Source: Eledone cirrhosa
Lineage: Eukaryota > Mollusca > Cephalopoda > Octopoda > Eledonidae
Reading direction: 5' to 3'
NCBI GenBank assembly: GCA_964016885.1
Contig: OZ024749.1
Span: 28,180,873-28,244,872 of the forward strand
DNA: 64,000 nt
Shown: piece by piece, positions 47,373 to 60,639 of the stretch
How the letters are laid out: the number at the start of each line of letters is the position of its first letter
Numbering within the stretch: position 1 is the stretch's first letter
Program-made: the position numbers and the translations under genes
Notes under the pieces: model-generated
Database searches by the model: none
Told to the model about the DNA's origin: nothing
The model's input: only the letters and a program-made list of their open reading frames with translations

Positions 47373-48113
47373 AAATATTAAAATAAGCTCTAGCAAAGAC
47401 AGGAAATCAAAGTGATTTGTGACACCAAAGTTCATAAAATTCTACACAAATATCATGATGGTATATGAAAAACGTAGATAGATAGGGTCTTTTTAATGGT
47501 ATTATCACAAACTTTCAGCTAAGTCAGAAATATTTTCTTACATACAACCAAATCGTATATCAAACCTGTACAGAATTGTATAAATAATTCTAAAGCAGGC
47601 AGAACAATATACGATACATGTAGAGTGAAGTGAGATATTATTTAACAAGCAAAAGCCTGATAGAAATTGGTAAAAAATAATCCAAGAAAGACATCACTTC
47701 AAAAGGAAGAAGATTGGAGTTTAAAAGGAAGTTTAATTTGATGCTAAACACAAAACAATCATATTTTTAAAAGTGAAAAGTGGATGGAACCATATAATTG
47801 GCACGGGAATTTATGGAAGTTTGGAGTATGGTGACCAGATGGACAACAACAGGAATTTAAGGAAGTTAATTATATGTTGACCAGATGGACAGAAGGATAG
47901 TTGATAACTAGGCCATTGAGGATAGCTACACTTCTTAACATTTTGGACACCAAATTGCCTGAAATTGGCCCTGGTTCTAGGTGTTTATATTTATCTAAAA
48001 ACTTTTCATCATAATTTTATGTAAGAATCTTAAGTTATGGTCTAAGCACCAGATTAATAATGAGAAAATTATATTACTAAATCCTTCCAAATTTTGGATT
48101 ATTTTCAAAATTA

Positions 48114-48650
48114 TAGACAGTGTCTTTCATTAGGAATATAGTAATGAAAGGGTTAATGACATCGACAGTGTCTTTCATTAGGAATATAGTAATGAAAGGG
48201 TTAATGACATCGACAGTGTCTTTCATTAGGAATATAGTAATGAAAGGGTTAATGACATCGACAGTGTCTTTCATTAGGAATATAGTAATGAAAGGGTTAA
48301 TGACATAGACAGTGTCTTTCATTAGGAATATAGTAATGAAAGGGTTAATGACATCGACAGTGTCTTTCATTAGGAATATAGTAATGAAAGGGTTAATGAC
48401 ATAGACAGTGTCTTTCATTAGGAATATAGTAATGAAAGGGTTAATGACATAGACAGTGTCTTTCATTAGGAATATAGTAATGAAAGGGTTAATGACATAG
48501 ACAGTGTCTTTCAATAGAAATATAGTAATGAAAGGGTTAATGACATAGACAGTGTCTTTCAATAGAAATATAGTAATGAAAGGGTTAATGACATAGACAG
48601 TGTCTTTCAATAGAAATACGGTAATGAAAGAGTTAAAGACATAAGATTCC
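48114..48650. repeat. 48-bp hairpin minisatellite, 11 copies
   Basis: The unit starts gacagtgtctttcattagga and includes atagtaatgaaagggttaat. Within each unit ctttcatt and aatgaaag form an 8-bp inverted repeat. The first unit grows out of the interspersed repeat at 47940-48113. Open on the minus strand for about 199 codons as a by-product. Confidence 0.95.
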
Positions 48651-48829
48651 CACAAACTATAAGAAACATTCCACAAGGCCTAACTGTACCAGAAAGGAAT
48701 GTTTGGATGGAATAAAAAATGTTATTACCAAATATATGACATTAAATCCCAAAACAGTCTTCAGCAACTTCATATCACCAGATTATAAACATCACTAGGA
48801 TAGACAGTGCTAAACTAAAACAACACAAG

Positions 48830-49170
48830 ATATTTTAGAAGGGGACATTGTTAAACAACACAATTTAGAGTTTCTGTCCCCATTTGTGTTAGACTGTGTT
48901 CCCTTTACAGATCAACATAATTTAGGGTTTCTGTGTCCCCTAAACAGAGCAACATAATTTAGGGCTTCTGTGTTCTCTAAACAGAGCAACATAATTTAGG
49001 GTTTCTGTGTCTCCTAAACAGGGCAACATAATTTAGGATTTCTGTGTTCCATAAACAGAGCAGCATAATTTAGGGTTTCTCTGTCCCTATTTGTCTTATA
49101 TTATGTCCCCTAAGTAGAGCAACATAATTTAGGGTTTTTGTGTCCCCTAAACAGAGTAACATAATTCTAC
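48830..49170. repeat. ~45-bp degenerate tandem repeat
   Basis: acataatttagggtttctgt and cccctaaacagagcaa recur about seven times with gaps. Confidence 0.85.
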
Positions 49171-49544
49171 ATGTATCCATCTATTTAATGAACAAATTAA
49201 GAATTAAGTGAGATGAGGGACCCAGCTGTAAGGTGCTGATCTATTGTAGTTCAGTGGGGTTTTACTCCCAGCCCTTTCAATCAGGACTTCTGATGTCTCA
49301 CTGGACATAATGGTTGAGATTTATCAGAAGGTTAAAATGAGTTTTAAAGAAGCTCAATACAAGGACCCTCCTTATGTAGGTCAGTAGTATAAAAGGCAGC
49401 TCTTGGTTTTGGGTGGGTTGAAGGAAAGGAAGGAAAGAATTGATTGACAAGATCCCAGACTTACTGTGATGGGTGGAGCTCGTCAAATCAGACCAAAGAA
49501 ATATTTCTATTGCTGATACTATCTACCGGCTGAAACTCCTGGCA

Positions 49545-49665
49545 GAAGGAGCAATGTCAAATGAAATGTCTTGCTCAAGGACATAATGCATTGCATGGTC
49601 CCGGAATTGAACATACAATTTCATGATTGCAAATCCAATTATCTCACCACTAAGCCATCTGCCTT
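49545..49665 (-). mobile_element. tRNA SINE head, diverged
   Basis: Minus strand: aatgtcttgctcaaggacat, ccggaattgaacatac (B box), ctcaccactaagccat (A box). Confidence 0.75.
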
Positions 49666-49739
49666 GAAAAGGTCAATAAAAAGGGAGACAAAGTTAACCA
49701 ATAGGGACTAGACAAAGTGAAACCATCAAAACCATATTA

Positions 49740-50260
49740 TCAAATATATCACTTAAATAATCCATTTATTAGGGATCTGGAGTCTTTCTATGTCTCATAA
49801 GACCTCAGACCAGCATCTGGGAAGCCTGTATCAAAAGTGCAGGCATGGTCAAGGCTTTTCTTATTTTTGGGGTGGGGGGTGGGGGAGGCCAGCTGCCACC
49901 CATGCAAGTTTCCCTACTCCCTGCCACCAATATTGTTTAAGGCCAATGAAACTTGGCACAAGTGATATTACAAACAGATTCAGAATGCAAAAAAAGGGCC
50001 CGGAAGAGATCCTGAAATAGGATCACATATGGTGCTGTAACACATCTGGGACAACCGATCACCATGGATTGGTGATACTTTAGTTATCAACCCTTGAAAG
50101 GATGAAAAGCCAAAGTTGATATCAGTTGGGGTAGAAACTAAAGTACAGAGAGCCAGAACAAATACTGGGAGCTGTTTGAGCCCACATACTAACAACTGTC
50201 AAGTTGCTGCCTTTTTTTTTTTAGGAATAATCCATTCAAAGAAGTTAGTTAATTACACGG
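49740..50260. mobile_element. Unassigned repeat and old OR-like SINE
   Basis: 49775-50030 includes a G-rich tract (49869-49890). 50070-50200 is a diverged minus-strand OR-like SINE (gagagccagaacaaatact, tttgagcccacatac). Confidence 0.5.
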
Positions 50261-50261
50261 T

Positions 50262-50765
50262 CCCCTAATTTAACAGTTATTAACACTGTGTTCCTGCTAA
50301 TAGACAGTTAACAATTCTCCCTACCTAATCCAGTTAGCTCCTGTCTCTGACTAATCCACAGTTAATACTGTCCCCTAATTCACAGTTAGCCACTATCCCC
50401 ACCTAATCCAAATTCAATAACACTGTTCCCTATTTCACAGTTAGTCACTATCCCCATCTAATCTACAGTTAACAACACTGTCCCCTAATCCACAATTAGC
50501 CAATGTCCCTATCTAATTCACAGTTAGCCTGTCATCTAATCTACACTTAATACTGTCCTCTAATCCATAGTTAGTCCCTGTCCCTACCTAATCCATATTT
50601 AACAGTCCCTTAATCCACAGTTAGCCTCTGTCCGCACCTAACGCATATTTAACACGATTCCCTAATCCAGTTAGCCCCTGTCCCCACCTAATCCATAGTT
50701 AGCCTCTGTCCCCACCTAATCTGTATTTAACACCGTCCCCTAATCCATAAGATTCTCCTGTTTTG
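50262..50765. repeat. Degenerate ~35-bp 'cccctaatccacagttag' repeat
   Basis: About 14 irregular units of ctgtcccctaatccacagt and cccacctaatccatattta. Confidence 0.85.
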
Positions 50766-50942
50766 TCCTGTAATGTTGACTTTTTTTTTTTTTTTTTTAA
50801 TTTAAAAAAAATGCAACAATCAATATATTTTATTTAGCAATGAAATAAAGTCTGAACAAAGAAGACTTTTCTTGTAAGGCACTGATTAATTTGACCAAGA
50901 ACTTACCAAAGTTATTGTTTATTTTGCCAATGTCAATCATTG

Positions 50943-51138
50943 CAATGGATTGGCAGAATCAGTAGAGCCTCAGACACCATGCTTTGCAGCATAGAATTTA
51001 CGGTCCGAATTCAAATCTTGCCGAGGTTAGCTTTACAAAGTTGATAAAATAAAGCACTAGTAATGCACTGGGGTAAGTTTCATCGACTTTCCTCTCCCCA
51101 CAAATTGACCTTGTGCCTAAAGTAGAAATTATTATTAT
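50943..51138 (+). mobile_element. OR-like SINE
   Basis: gattggcagaatcagtagag, gaattcaaatcttgccgag, gttgataaaataaagcact, cttgtgcctaaagtagaaa. Confidence 0.85.
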
Positions 51139-51189
51139 TATCATTACTAATCTAATCAGACAACTGTTAAATCACAAAGGTTTCCATTA

Positions 51190-51440
51190 AATTAAGACAT
51201 TTCCTTTAACCCTTTAATGTTCAAAGCGGCCAAAACAGGCTAGAAATTCTCTACCTTTTTCTGTTGAAACTGGCTGTAACTGGTCACTCAAACTGATGTT
51301 AAGGTATTGTTCTCAAAATAAATACTTTCAAAATCTCATAGATTCGATATTATGCGAAATATTTATGTGAGATAAAGCCTTTACCATGAAAATATAATAG
51401 TATATATAGAGTAATGTGAATGCTAAAGGGTTAAGCCTAA
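51190..51440 (+). repeat. Interspersed repeat shared with 35680-35890
   Basis: atttactattgtattttcac... at 35708 and its reverse-complement counterpart at 51370-51400 (accatgaaaatataatagta), plus tggccagtttaaatgctaaa against ctttaatgttcaaagcggcc. One family in opposite orientations. Confidence 0.65.
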
Positions 51441-51529
51441 GTTATTTCTAAAGGTAGATTAGTTAGCAATATTCAGATGACACCATCACAGGATTTATGT
51501 CAGGGTTAAATCACTGTAAGCAGTTTCTA

Positions 51530-51865
51530 AGGTCTGTGCTGCGACACTTTAGTGTGTCACTGATGATCTGCAGGTCTCATGGTACTTTAATGTGTCACCA
51601 ATAATCTTCAGGTGTGCTGTGATACTTTAGTGTCATAGGTAATCTGTAGGTCTGTCATGCCACTTTAGAGTGTCACCAATAAACGCTAGATGTGCTGAGA
51701 CACTTTAGTGTGTCACCGATCAGTCCTAGGTGTATCACAACACTTTACTGTGTCACCAATTATCTCTAGGTGTGTCACAAGACTTTAGTGTATCACCAAT
51801 AATCTATAGATGTGTTGCGACATTTTAATGTGCCACTAATTATCTCTAGGTATGTCATGAAATTG
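51530..51865. repeat. ~57-bp degenerate repeat
   Basis: acactttagtgtgtcacc and aatctctaggtgtg recur about six times. Confidence 0.85.
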
Positions 51866-51892
51866 ATCAAATCAGAGCAATTTTTATGAATA

Positions 51893-52323
51893 TCTGACTG
51901 TGGTGTATATATATTTGACAATGGTGTATATATCTGACTGTAGTGTATATATCTGACTGTAGAGTATATATCTGACTGTAGAGTATATATCTGACAGTGG
52001 TGTATATATTTGACTGTAGTGTATATCTGACTGTAGTATATATATATCTGACTGTAGTATATATATCTGACTGTAGTATATATATCTGACTGTAGTATAT
52101 ATATCTGACAGTGGTGTATATATTTGACTGTAGTGTATATCTGACTGTAGTATATATATATCTGACTGTAGTATATATATATCTGACTGTAGTATATATA
52201 TATCTGACTGTAGTGTATATATATCTGACTGTAGTATATATATATATATATCTGACTGTAGTGTATATATATCTGACTGTAGTATATATATATCTGACTG
52301 TAGTATATATATATCTGACTGTA

Positions 52324-52363
<40 letters not shown>

Positions 52364-55300
52364 CTGTAGTGTATATATATCTGACTGTAGTGTATATATA
52401 TCTGACTGTAGTGTATATATCTGACTATAGTATATATCTGACTGTAGTATATATATCTGACTGTAGTATATATATCTGACTGTAGTATATATATCTGACT
52501 GTAGTATATATATCTGACTGTAGTATATATATCTGACTGTAGTGTATATATCTGACTGTAGTGTATATATCTGACTGTAGTGTATATATCTGACTGTAGT
52601 ATATATATCTGACTGTGGTATATATATCTGACTGTGGTATATATATCTGACTGTAGTATATATATCTGACTGTAGTATATATATCTGACTGTAGTGTATA
52701 TATCTGACTGTAGTGTATATATCTGACTGTAGTGTATATATCTGACTGTAGTATATATCTGACTGTAGTATATATATCTGACTGTGGTATATATCTGACT
52801 GTAGTATATATATCTGACTGTAGTATATATATCTGACTGTAGTATATATATCTGACTGTAGTATATATATCTGACTGTAGTGTATATATCTGACTGTAGT
52901 GTATATATCTGACTGTAGTATATATATCTGACTGTGGTATATATATCTGACTGTGGTATATATATCTGACTGTAGTATATATATCTGACTGTAGTATATA
53001 TATCTGACTGTAGTGTATATATCTGACTGTAGTGTATATATCTGACTGTATTGTATATATCTGACTGTAGTGTATATATCTGACTGTAGTATATATCTGA
53101 CTGTAGTATATATATCTGACTGTGGTATATATCTGACTGTAGTATATATATTTGACTGTAGTATATATATTTGACTGTAGTATATATATTTGACTGTAGT
53201 ATATATATCTGACTGTAGTGTATATCTGACTGTAGTGTATATCTGACTGTAGTATATATCTGACTGTAGTATATATATCTGACTGTGGTATATATCTGAC
53301 TGTAGTATATATCTGACTGTAGTATATATTTGACTGTAGTATATATATTTGACTGTAGTATATATATTTGACTGTAGTATATATATTTGACTGTAGTATA
53401 TATATTTGACTGTAGTATATATATCTGACTGTAGTGTATATCTGACTGTAGTATATATTTGACTGTAGTATATATATTTGACTGTAGTGTATATATCTGA
53501 CTGTAGTATATATCTGACTGTAGTATATATATCTGACTGTAGTATATATATCTGACTGTAGTGTATATATCTGACTGTAGTGTATATATCTGACTGTAGT
53601 GTATATATCTGACTGTAGTATATATATCTGACTGTGGTATATATATCTGACTGTGGTATATATATCTGACTGTAGTATATATATCTGACTGTGGTATATA
53701 TATCTGACTGTAGTGTATATATCTGACTGTAGTGTATATATCTGACTGTAGTGTATATATCTGACTGTAGTGTATATATCTGACTGTAGTGTATATATCT
53801 GACTGTAGTGTATATATCTGACTGTAGTATATATCTGACTGTAGTATATATATCTGACTGTGGTATATATCTGACTGTAGTATATATATTTGACTGTAGT
53901 ATATATATTTGACTGTAGTATATATATCTGACTGTAGTGTATATCTGACTGTAGTGTATATCTGACTGTAGTATATATCTGACTGTAGTATATATCTGAC
54001 TGTAGTATATATATCTGACTGTGGTATATATCTGACTGTAGTATATATCTGACTGTAGTATATATTTGACTGTAGTATATATATTTGACTGTAGTATATA
54101 TATTTGACTGTAGTATATATATTTGACTGTAGTATATATATTTGACTGTAGTATATATATCTGACTGTAGTGTATATCTGACTGTAGTATATATATTTGA
54201 CTGTAGTATATATATTTGACTGTAGTATATATATTTGACTGTAGTATATATATTTGACTGTAGTATATATCTGACTGTAGTATATATCTGACTGTAGTGT
54301 ATATATTTGACTGTAGTATATATATTTGACTGTAGTATATATATTTGACTGTAGTATATATATTTGACTGTAGTATATATATTTGACTGTAGTATATATC
54401 TGACTGTAGTATATATCTGACTGTAGTGTATATATCTGACTGTAGTGTATATATCTGACTGTAGTATATATATCTGACTGTAGTATATATATCTGACTGT
54501 AGTATATATATTTGACTGTAGTATATATCTGACTGTAGTATATATATATCTGACTGTAGTATATATATCTGACTGTAGTATATATATCTGACTGTAGTGT
54601 ATATATCTGACTGTAGTATATATATCTGACTGTAGTATATATATCTGACTGTAGTGTATATATCTGACTGTAGTATATATATCAGACTGTAGTGTATATC
54701 TGACTGTAGTATATATATTTGACTGTAGTATATATCTGACTGTAGTATATATCTGACTGTAGTATATATATCTGACTGTAGTATATATATCTGACTGTAG
54801 TATATATATCTGACTGTAGTATATATATTTGACTGTAGTATATATATTTGACTGTAGTATATATATCTGACTGTAGTATATATTTGACTGTAGTATATAT
54901 ATCTGACTGTAGTATATATGACTGTAGTATATATATCCGAGTGTAGTATATATATCTGACTGTAGTATATATATCTGACTGTAGTATATATCTGACTGTA
55001 GTATATATATCTGACTGTAGTATATATCTGACTGTAGTATATATATCTGAGTGTAGTATATATATCTGAGTGTAGTATATATATCTGAGTGTAGTATATA
55101 TATCTGAGTGTAGTATATATATCTGACTGTAGTATATATATCTGACTGTAGTATATATATCTGACTGTAGTATATATATCTGACTGTAGTATATATATTT
55201 GACTGTAGTATATATCTGACTGTAGTATATATCTGACTGTAGTATATATCTGACTGTAGTATATATCTGACTGTAGTGTATATATCTGACTGTAGTATAT

Positions 55301-56757
55301 ATATCTGACTGTAGTATATATATTTGACTGTAGTATATATCTGACTGTAGTACATATATATCTGACTGTAGTATATATATCTGACTGTAGTATATATATC
55401 TGACTGTAGTGTATATATCTGACTGTAGTATATATATCTGACTGTAGTATATATCTGACTGTAGTGTATATATCTGACTGTAGTATATATATCAGACTGT
55501 AGTGTATATCTGACTGTAGTATATATATTTGACTGTAGTATATATCTGACTGTAGTATATATCTGACTGTAGTATATATATCTGACTGCAGTATATATAT
55601 CTGACTGTAGTATATATATTTGACTGTAGTATATATATTTGACTGTAGTATATATATTTGACTGTAGTATATATATCTGACTGTAGTATATATTTGACTG
55701 TAGTATATATATCTGACTGTAGTGTATATATATCTGACTGTAGTATATATGACTGTAGTATATATATCCGAGTGTAGTATATATATCTGACTGTAGTATA
55801 TATATCTGACTGTAGTATATATCTGACTGTAGTATATATATCTGACTGTAGTATATATCTGACTGTAGTATATATATCTGAGTGTAGTATATATATCTGA
55901 GTGTAGTATATATATCTGAGTGTAGTATATATATCTGAGTGTAGTATATATATCTGACTGTAGTATATATATATCTGACTGTAGTATATATATATCTGAC
56001 TGTAGTATATATATATCTGACTGTAGTATATATATCTGACTGTAGTATATATATCTGACTGTAGTATATATTTGACTGTAGTATATATTTGACTGTAGTA
56101 TATATTTGACTGTAGTATATATATTTGACTGTAGTGTATATATATCTGTCTGCAGTATATATATCTGACTGTAGTATATATATCTGACTGTAGTGTATAT
56201 ATCTGACTGTAGTGTATATATCTGACTGTAGTATATATATCTGACTGTAGTATATATATCTGACTGTAGTATATATATCTGACTGTAGTATATATATCTG
56301 ACTGTAGTATATATATCTGACTGTAGTATATATATCTGACTGTAGTATATATATCTGACTGTAGTATATATATCTGACTGTAGTATATATCTGAGTGTAG
56401 TATATATCTGACTGTAGTATATATATATCTGACTGTAGTATATATCTGACTGTAGTATATATCTGACTGTAGTGTATATATCTGACTGTAGTGTATATAT
56501 CTGACTGTAGTATATATCTGATTGTAGTATATATTTGACTGTAGTATATATATCTGACTGTAGTATATATATCTGACTGTAGTATATATCTGACTAGTAT
56601 ATATCTGACTAGTATATATCTGACTAGTATATATCTGACTAGTATATATCTGACTTGTATATATCTGACTTGTATATATCTGACTTGTATATATCTGACT
56701 GTAGTATATATTTGACTGTAGTGTATATATATTTGACTGTAGTATATATCTGACTGC
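51893..56757. repeat. 4.9-kb array of 17/19-bp units (~260 copies)
   Basis: Unit gactgtagtatatatatct (19 bp) or gactgtagtatatatct (17 bp), with variants gtgtat, ggtat, tttgac, gagtgt and a late gactagtatatatct block (56590-56690). Length varies in TA steps. The minus strand carries no stop codon in any frame of the unit, so a 1,480-codon open frame runs through it; not a gene. Confidence 0.97.
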
Positions 56758-56879
56758 ATAAAATTAGACATGTAACTGGTGTTCATGTAGTTTAGTGTGG
56801 GATAAGGATTGGCAAATGAACTCATCTGAGGACAGCAACATGAATGCTCCTTCATTGGTCCTGACATGTGATATATTTA

Positions 56880-57112
56880 ATTGTAAGGTGATCTGTAGGT
56901 ATCATGACAAAAAGCACCCAGCCCACACTGTAAAGTGGTCGTGTAGGAATCACAACAAAAAGGACCCAGTCCAAACTGTAAATGTGATTGGCGTTAGGAA
57001 GGGCATCCAGCCAGAAACAGTTCTATATGAGCTGGTCACCTGACAACTTGCCTCAAACGGGATAATCCGTTCAACCCATGCTAGTGTGGAAAATGATGAT
57101 GATGATGATTTA
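56880..57112 (+). mobile_element. LINE/SINE tail, diverged
   Basis: atcatgacaaaaagcaccca, ggcgttaggaagggcatcc, aacccatgctagtgtgg and (GAT)n at 57095-57109. Confidence 0.88.
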
Positions 57113-57229
57113 TTAATTTTATTAATTGAGAGTCACTAAAAAAACTTAAATGTGTCACGAAATATTTTATTTTTTAAAAAGTGTTGCCATTGTAAATTGT
57201 TAGAAAAACTGGTTTGTAAACTATAGCCA

Positions 57230-57790
57230 CTAAGGGCCATATTCCTATATGACCCACACCAAGGTCATATACATGACTCACCCCAAGGTTATCAGGGTCA
57301 TATTCCTATATGACCCATACCAGGGTCATATACCTATAATGACCCACACCAGGGTCATATACATATGACCCTGGTGTGGATAATCAGGGTCATATTCCTG
57401 TAATGACCCACACCATCCCAGGATTATATCCCTTTGTTGATGCATACCTTGGATTATATCTTATCCAAACTGGGATTATATTAATCTATACTAACCCATA
57501 CCTATGGTTATACCAACCCACACCCAGGGTTATAGTAACCCATACCCAAGTTAAATTGTTTTATTGACATATAGAGTTATGACAAATTGGGGTTATATTA
57601 ACTTATACCAATCCATACCCAGGGTTATATTAACCCATACCCAGGGTTATCTTAATCTATATCCTAGGTTATATTTCTTTATTGACCCACACTGGAGTTT
57701 TAGTGATATAATTAGGACATATTAACCCATATTAAGCCATATACAGGGTTATATTTCTTCTTTAACCCATGCCACGACCAAGGCTTGAGA
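57230..57790. repeat. Degenerate 'acccacaccagggtcatat' repeat
   Basis: Irregular units of 20-40 bp (gacccacaccagggtcatat; aacccatacccagggttata). Some adjacent units lie in opposite orientation (57342-57375). Confidence 0.85.
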
Positions 57791-57799
57791 TTGATCCAA

Positions 57800-58294
57800 G
57801 TTGACAATTATAATATAAAAAAAAAACCCATACATAACCAAACTATTTGTCATATAATTTAGGGATTAGCGTGTTATATAGTGTTGGTTCTCTCCATGCC
57901 ATAGCTTTCGGGCCCACCTTACTATAGAGTTTAGGGGTGGCGACCAACCTGTTATGATTTAAGACAAATTATTCTACTAAAATTTAACCTCTGACTAAAA
58001 CAGCAAATTTAAATATTTGAAAATATTACTTTCAAAAATAGAACCTAAAGAATAAAAAACAAAAACAAAAAGGAATAATTTTTCTTTGGAGGGATTGAAA
58101 CTGAAATTCTTGACAGATTTAACCAATATTTTACAGCTGTTTCCCACCCACCAATCAGAGATATATAATAATAATAAAGTTCCCATAAGGATTCTCTGTA
58201 GGGAAGGGGGTGGGGTGGAGGGAAGACCCATCAAATTATACATCTCAGACTAACATGGGACATCACGTTTCTGTATTTACTCATCAGACAGACA

Positions 58295-58350
<56 letters not shown>

Positions 58351-58785
58351 TTCTCATTCTCTCACTCTAACAAAGACACTACACAGTAACAACTCATTAA
58401 CATGTTTAGCTGCAAATGCTTGCAAAGCACGAGTCATAAAACACTTTTAATGATGGTGATGATGGTGATAATGAATGACTGTATACAAACACACAGACAC
58501 ACACACACACGAGGCACATGAAAATAAGCTAGACAATCCAACAACATAAACACACACATACAAAAAAATAAAGATAAATATGAAATAAATAATAAAATAA
58601 AATAAAATAAAATAAAAATAATAATAATGTTAACAGTAATAATAATAATGGTAATAATAGTTTCCAGTATAAATATAAATATAATGCTTTAGCTTGTAGA
58701 AATCTTCACCCACAAAAGCTGTTTCTATTCCATTGTTTGTTATAAAGCTGATATCAAGTTGTAGAAGCCTGTATGAATACATTGC
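57800..58785. other. Intergenic or 3' UTR of a minus-strand gene
   Basis: (CT)n(TA)n at 58292-58348, (GAT)n-like at 58450-58475, (CA)n at 58492-58510, and AAAT/AAT runs at 58580-58660. tttaat at 58445 is a possible minus-strand ATTAAA signal. Confidence 0.4.
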
Positions 58786-58792
58786 CGTGCTT

Positions 58793-58900
58793 CTAACATG
58801 TCTTCACCACAAAGATATCCAATTTTTTTGCACTACTGGACGAGATGTTGGCATGGGGGTAGGCAGCTATTGCAGCTAATGCAGCTTCTGTTTGTCTTGA
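58793..58900 (-). CDS. Possible alternative terminal exon (minus strand)
   Basis: Minus-strand acceptor ccctccttgctgcag at 58901, then 35 open codons (SRQTEAALAAIAAYP ... KKLDIFVVKTC) to TAG 58795-58793. Composition is protein-like, but there is no domain and no confirmed upstream exon. It may simply be 3' UTR of the exon at 59003-59060. Confidence 0.22.
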   Translation of the reverse strand, partial: SRQTEAALAAIAAYPHANISSSSAKKLDIFVVKTC

Positions 58901-59002
58901 CTGCAGCAAGGAGGGTTTGATGCATGATGCAGAGGTGGTGACACACACACACAAACATGAGAGAAATGGTCAATCCAATGATAAGATGGCGGTTTAATTT
59001 CA

Positions 59003-59060
59003 TCACCCATTTTCTTCTTCCTCTTCTATATCAGGAGAACGCTGTTGTTGGACCTTCCTT
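59003..59060 (-). CDS. Candidate last coding exon of an unidentified minus-strand gene
   Basis: Minus-strand acceptor with a strong tract (tttatctggttcattatttcag ends at 59061, shown from 59082). One nucleotide completes a split codon, then RKVQQQRSPDIEEEEENG and TGA at 59005-59003. The basic stretch followed by an acidic C terminus looks like a real protein end. Upstream exons would lie to the right, possibly beyond the window; none was identified with confidence. No function assigned. Confidence 0.4.
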
Positions 59061-59546
59061 CTGAAATAATGAACCAGATAAAACAACAAATGAAGAAAGA
59101 AACTGACATTGTCACAGACAGAATCAACTCAACATAGATAGATACATAGATCATCCCTTATAAATATGTTCAACTTTTCTTTACAATTTTTTATTTCAGA
59201 TATGTTGGTTGTTTTTTCTTTTTCTTACCAGAATTGTACTTTTCTGGGAAGTGACTTGATTTGACACCGTTTCTTAAAACTAAAACAATCACATCATGGA
59301 AGAGCCGTTTAGTCATTCATTGCACACACAAACACACACACATATATACACACAACACACATGAAAAAAAACTGTTAAATTCACATTACATTTATCATTT
59401 ATTTCATGGTGCCAACATTTTCATAGCGCTCTTTGTGACCTGGTCACTGACAGTTCTACTGAAATTAATTGAGATTGTATCAGAGACCAAGCTACAAAAA
59501 GTGTGGTAAACATTTTGACACCATAAAATGAATGATAAATATAATA

Positions 59547-59882
59547 CAGTGGAACCTCAGTTCACGAATGTCTCATCACAAAGAAATCAATTCACGAAAA
59601 ATTTTTCCAAACATAAAAAATCTCAGTTGATGAACAAAACAAACACACAACCCAGCAACAACAGTTGGCAACAAGCTTGGAATATTGGTAGGAAAGCGTC
59701 ACTTGCTGTGTTGTTAGTTATTATGGTGATATCTATCTGTCTTCCACACACAGTTTCTCTCTCTCTCTCACTGTATTTCTCTCTCAACATTTCATAAGGG
59801 AAAAATAGTTTCAGTTTACAAACATTTCAGATGATGAACGGCCTTCAGGAACAAATTAAGTTTGTGAACTTAGGTTCCACTG
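59547..59882. mobile_element. Mariner/Tigger-type MITE with TA target duplication
   Basis: Terminal inverted repeats cagtggaacctcagttcac (59547-59565) and gtgaacttaggttccactg (59864-59882), flanked by TA on both sides (59545-59546, 59883-59884). 336 bp, no transposase. The ends fit the 'CAGTGGAACCTC' group of Tc1/mariner/pogo-related elements. Confidence 0.9.
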
Positions 59883-60639
59883 TATGTGAATTTAACAATT
59901 TTTATAACACTCCTTGCAACATTGTCACTGACACAGTTCCACAGCAACACAGTGAGATTGTATCAGTGACCAAGCTGCAAATAAGATGATTAACTTTTTG
60001 ACACCATAATTATAAATGCAAAGAAAAATATAACATCTATTTGCTAAAAAATGACTCTGCCACAATGTAATTGCTATTTTTGTTTGATTTAACAAAGTTT
60101 CCCATCCAGTTTTAAAAGCTATACTGACAAAAATATAGTTGTAGAAATTAGTATGTTAATTGGTTTAAGTTAAATTGGGCCTAAAAATTAACATGTTAAT
60201 ATGACTAAAGCAATGAAGGTCATACAATGCCAATGTCACCCATGTTGCCTTATAATTAAGAAATCATATAATATATTGATTGTGACAAAGAAATCATTAA
60301 TTAGCACTAAGTTAACTACACCCCCAGGTCATAAGCAAGGCATTTATAGTTCCACTGAAGAACTATGGGAATCTGTAAAACGTTTTTTTTTAATATTTGT
60401 GTTTCCAGAAAAGTTTACCTAAATCAGCAAAGACAGGCACTAAAGAAACCAGGCAAGTGTTAGTCAGAAAAACAAAGTTTAGAAGAATCTAAAAGACTAT
60501 TGGAAAAGATGGCATTACCAGCATGTTAGTATCAATATAATGCCTTTGTTAACATGTAACTTTAAGATGGAAGCAAGAAAAGCATTCGCTTTGAAAGTTA
60601 GAAATAGTCATGCTTTGTGATAAAATGTTATTTATTCTC

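Noticed and set aside
48077..48676. 199-codon minus-strand open frame
   Set aside because: By-product of a 48-bp satellite; repetitive peptide INPFITIFLMKDTVYV without any domain.
52425..56867. 1,480-codon minus-strand open frame (Tyr/Ile/Thr/Gln/Ser repeats)
   Set aside because: The 17/19-bp unit has no stop in any minus frame, so length carries no coding information. Mixed unit lengths shift the frame throughout.
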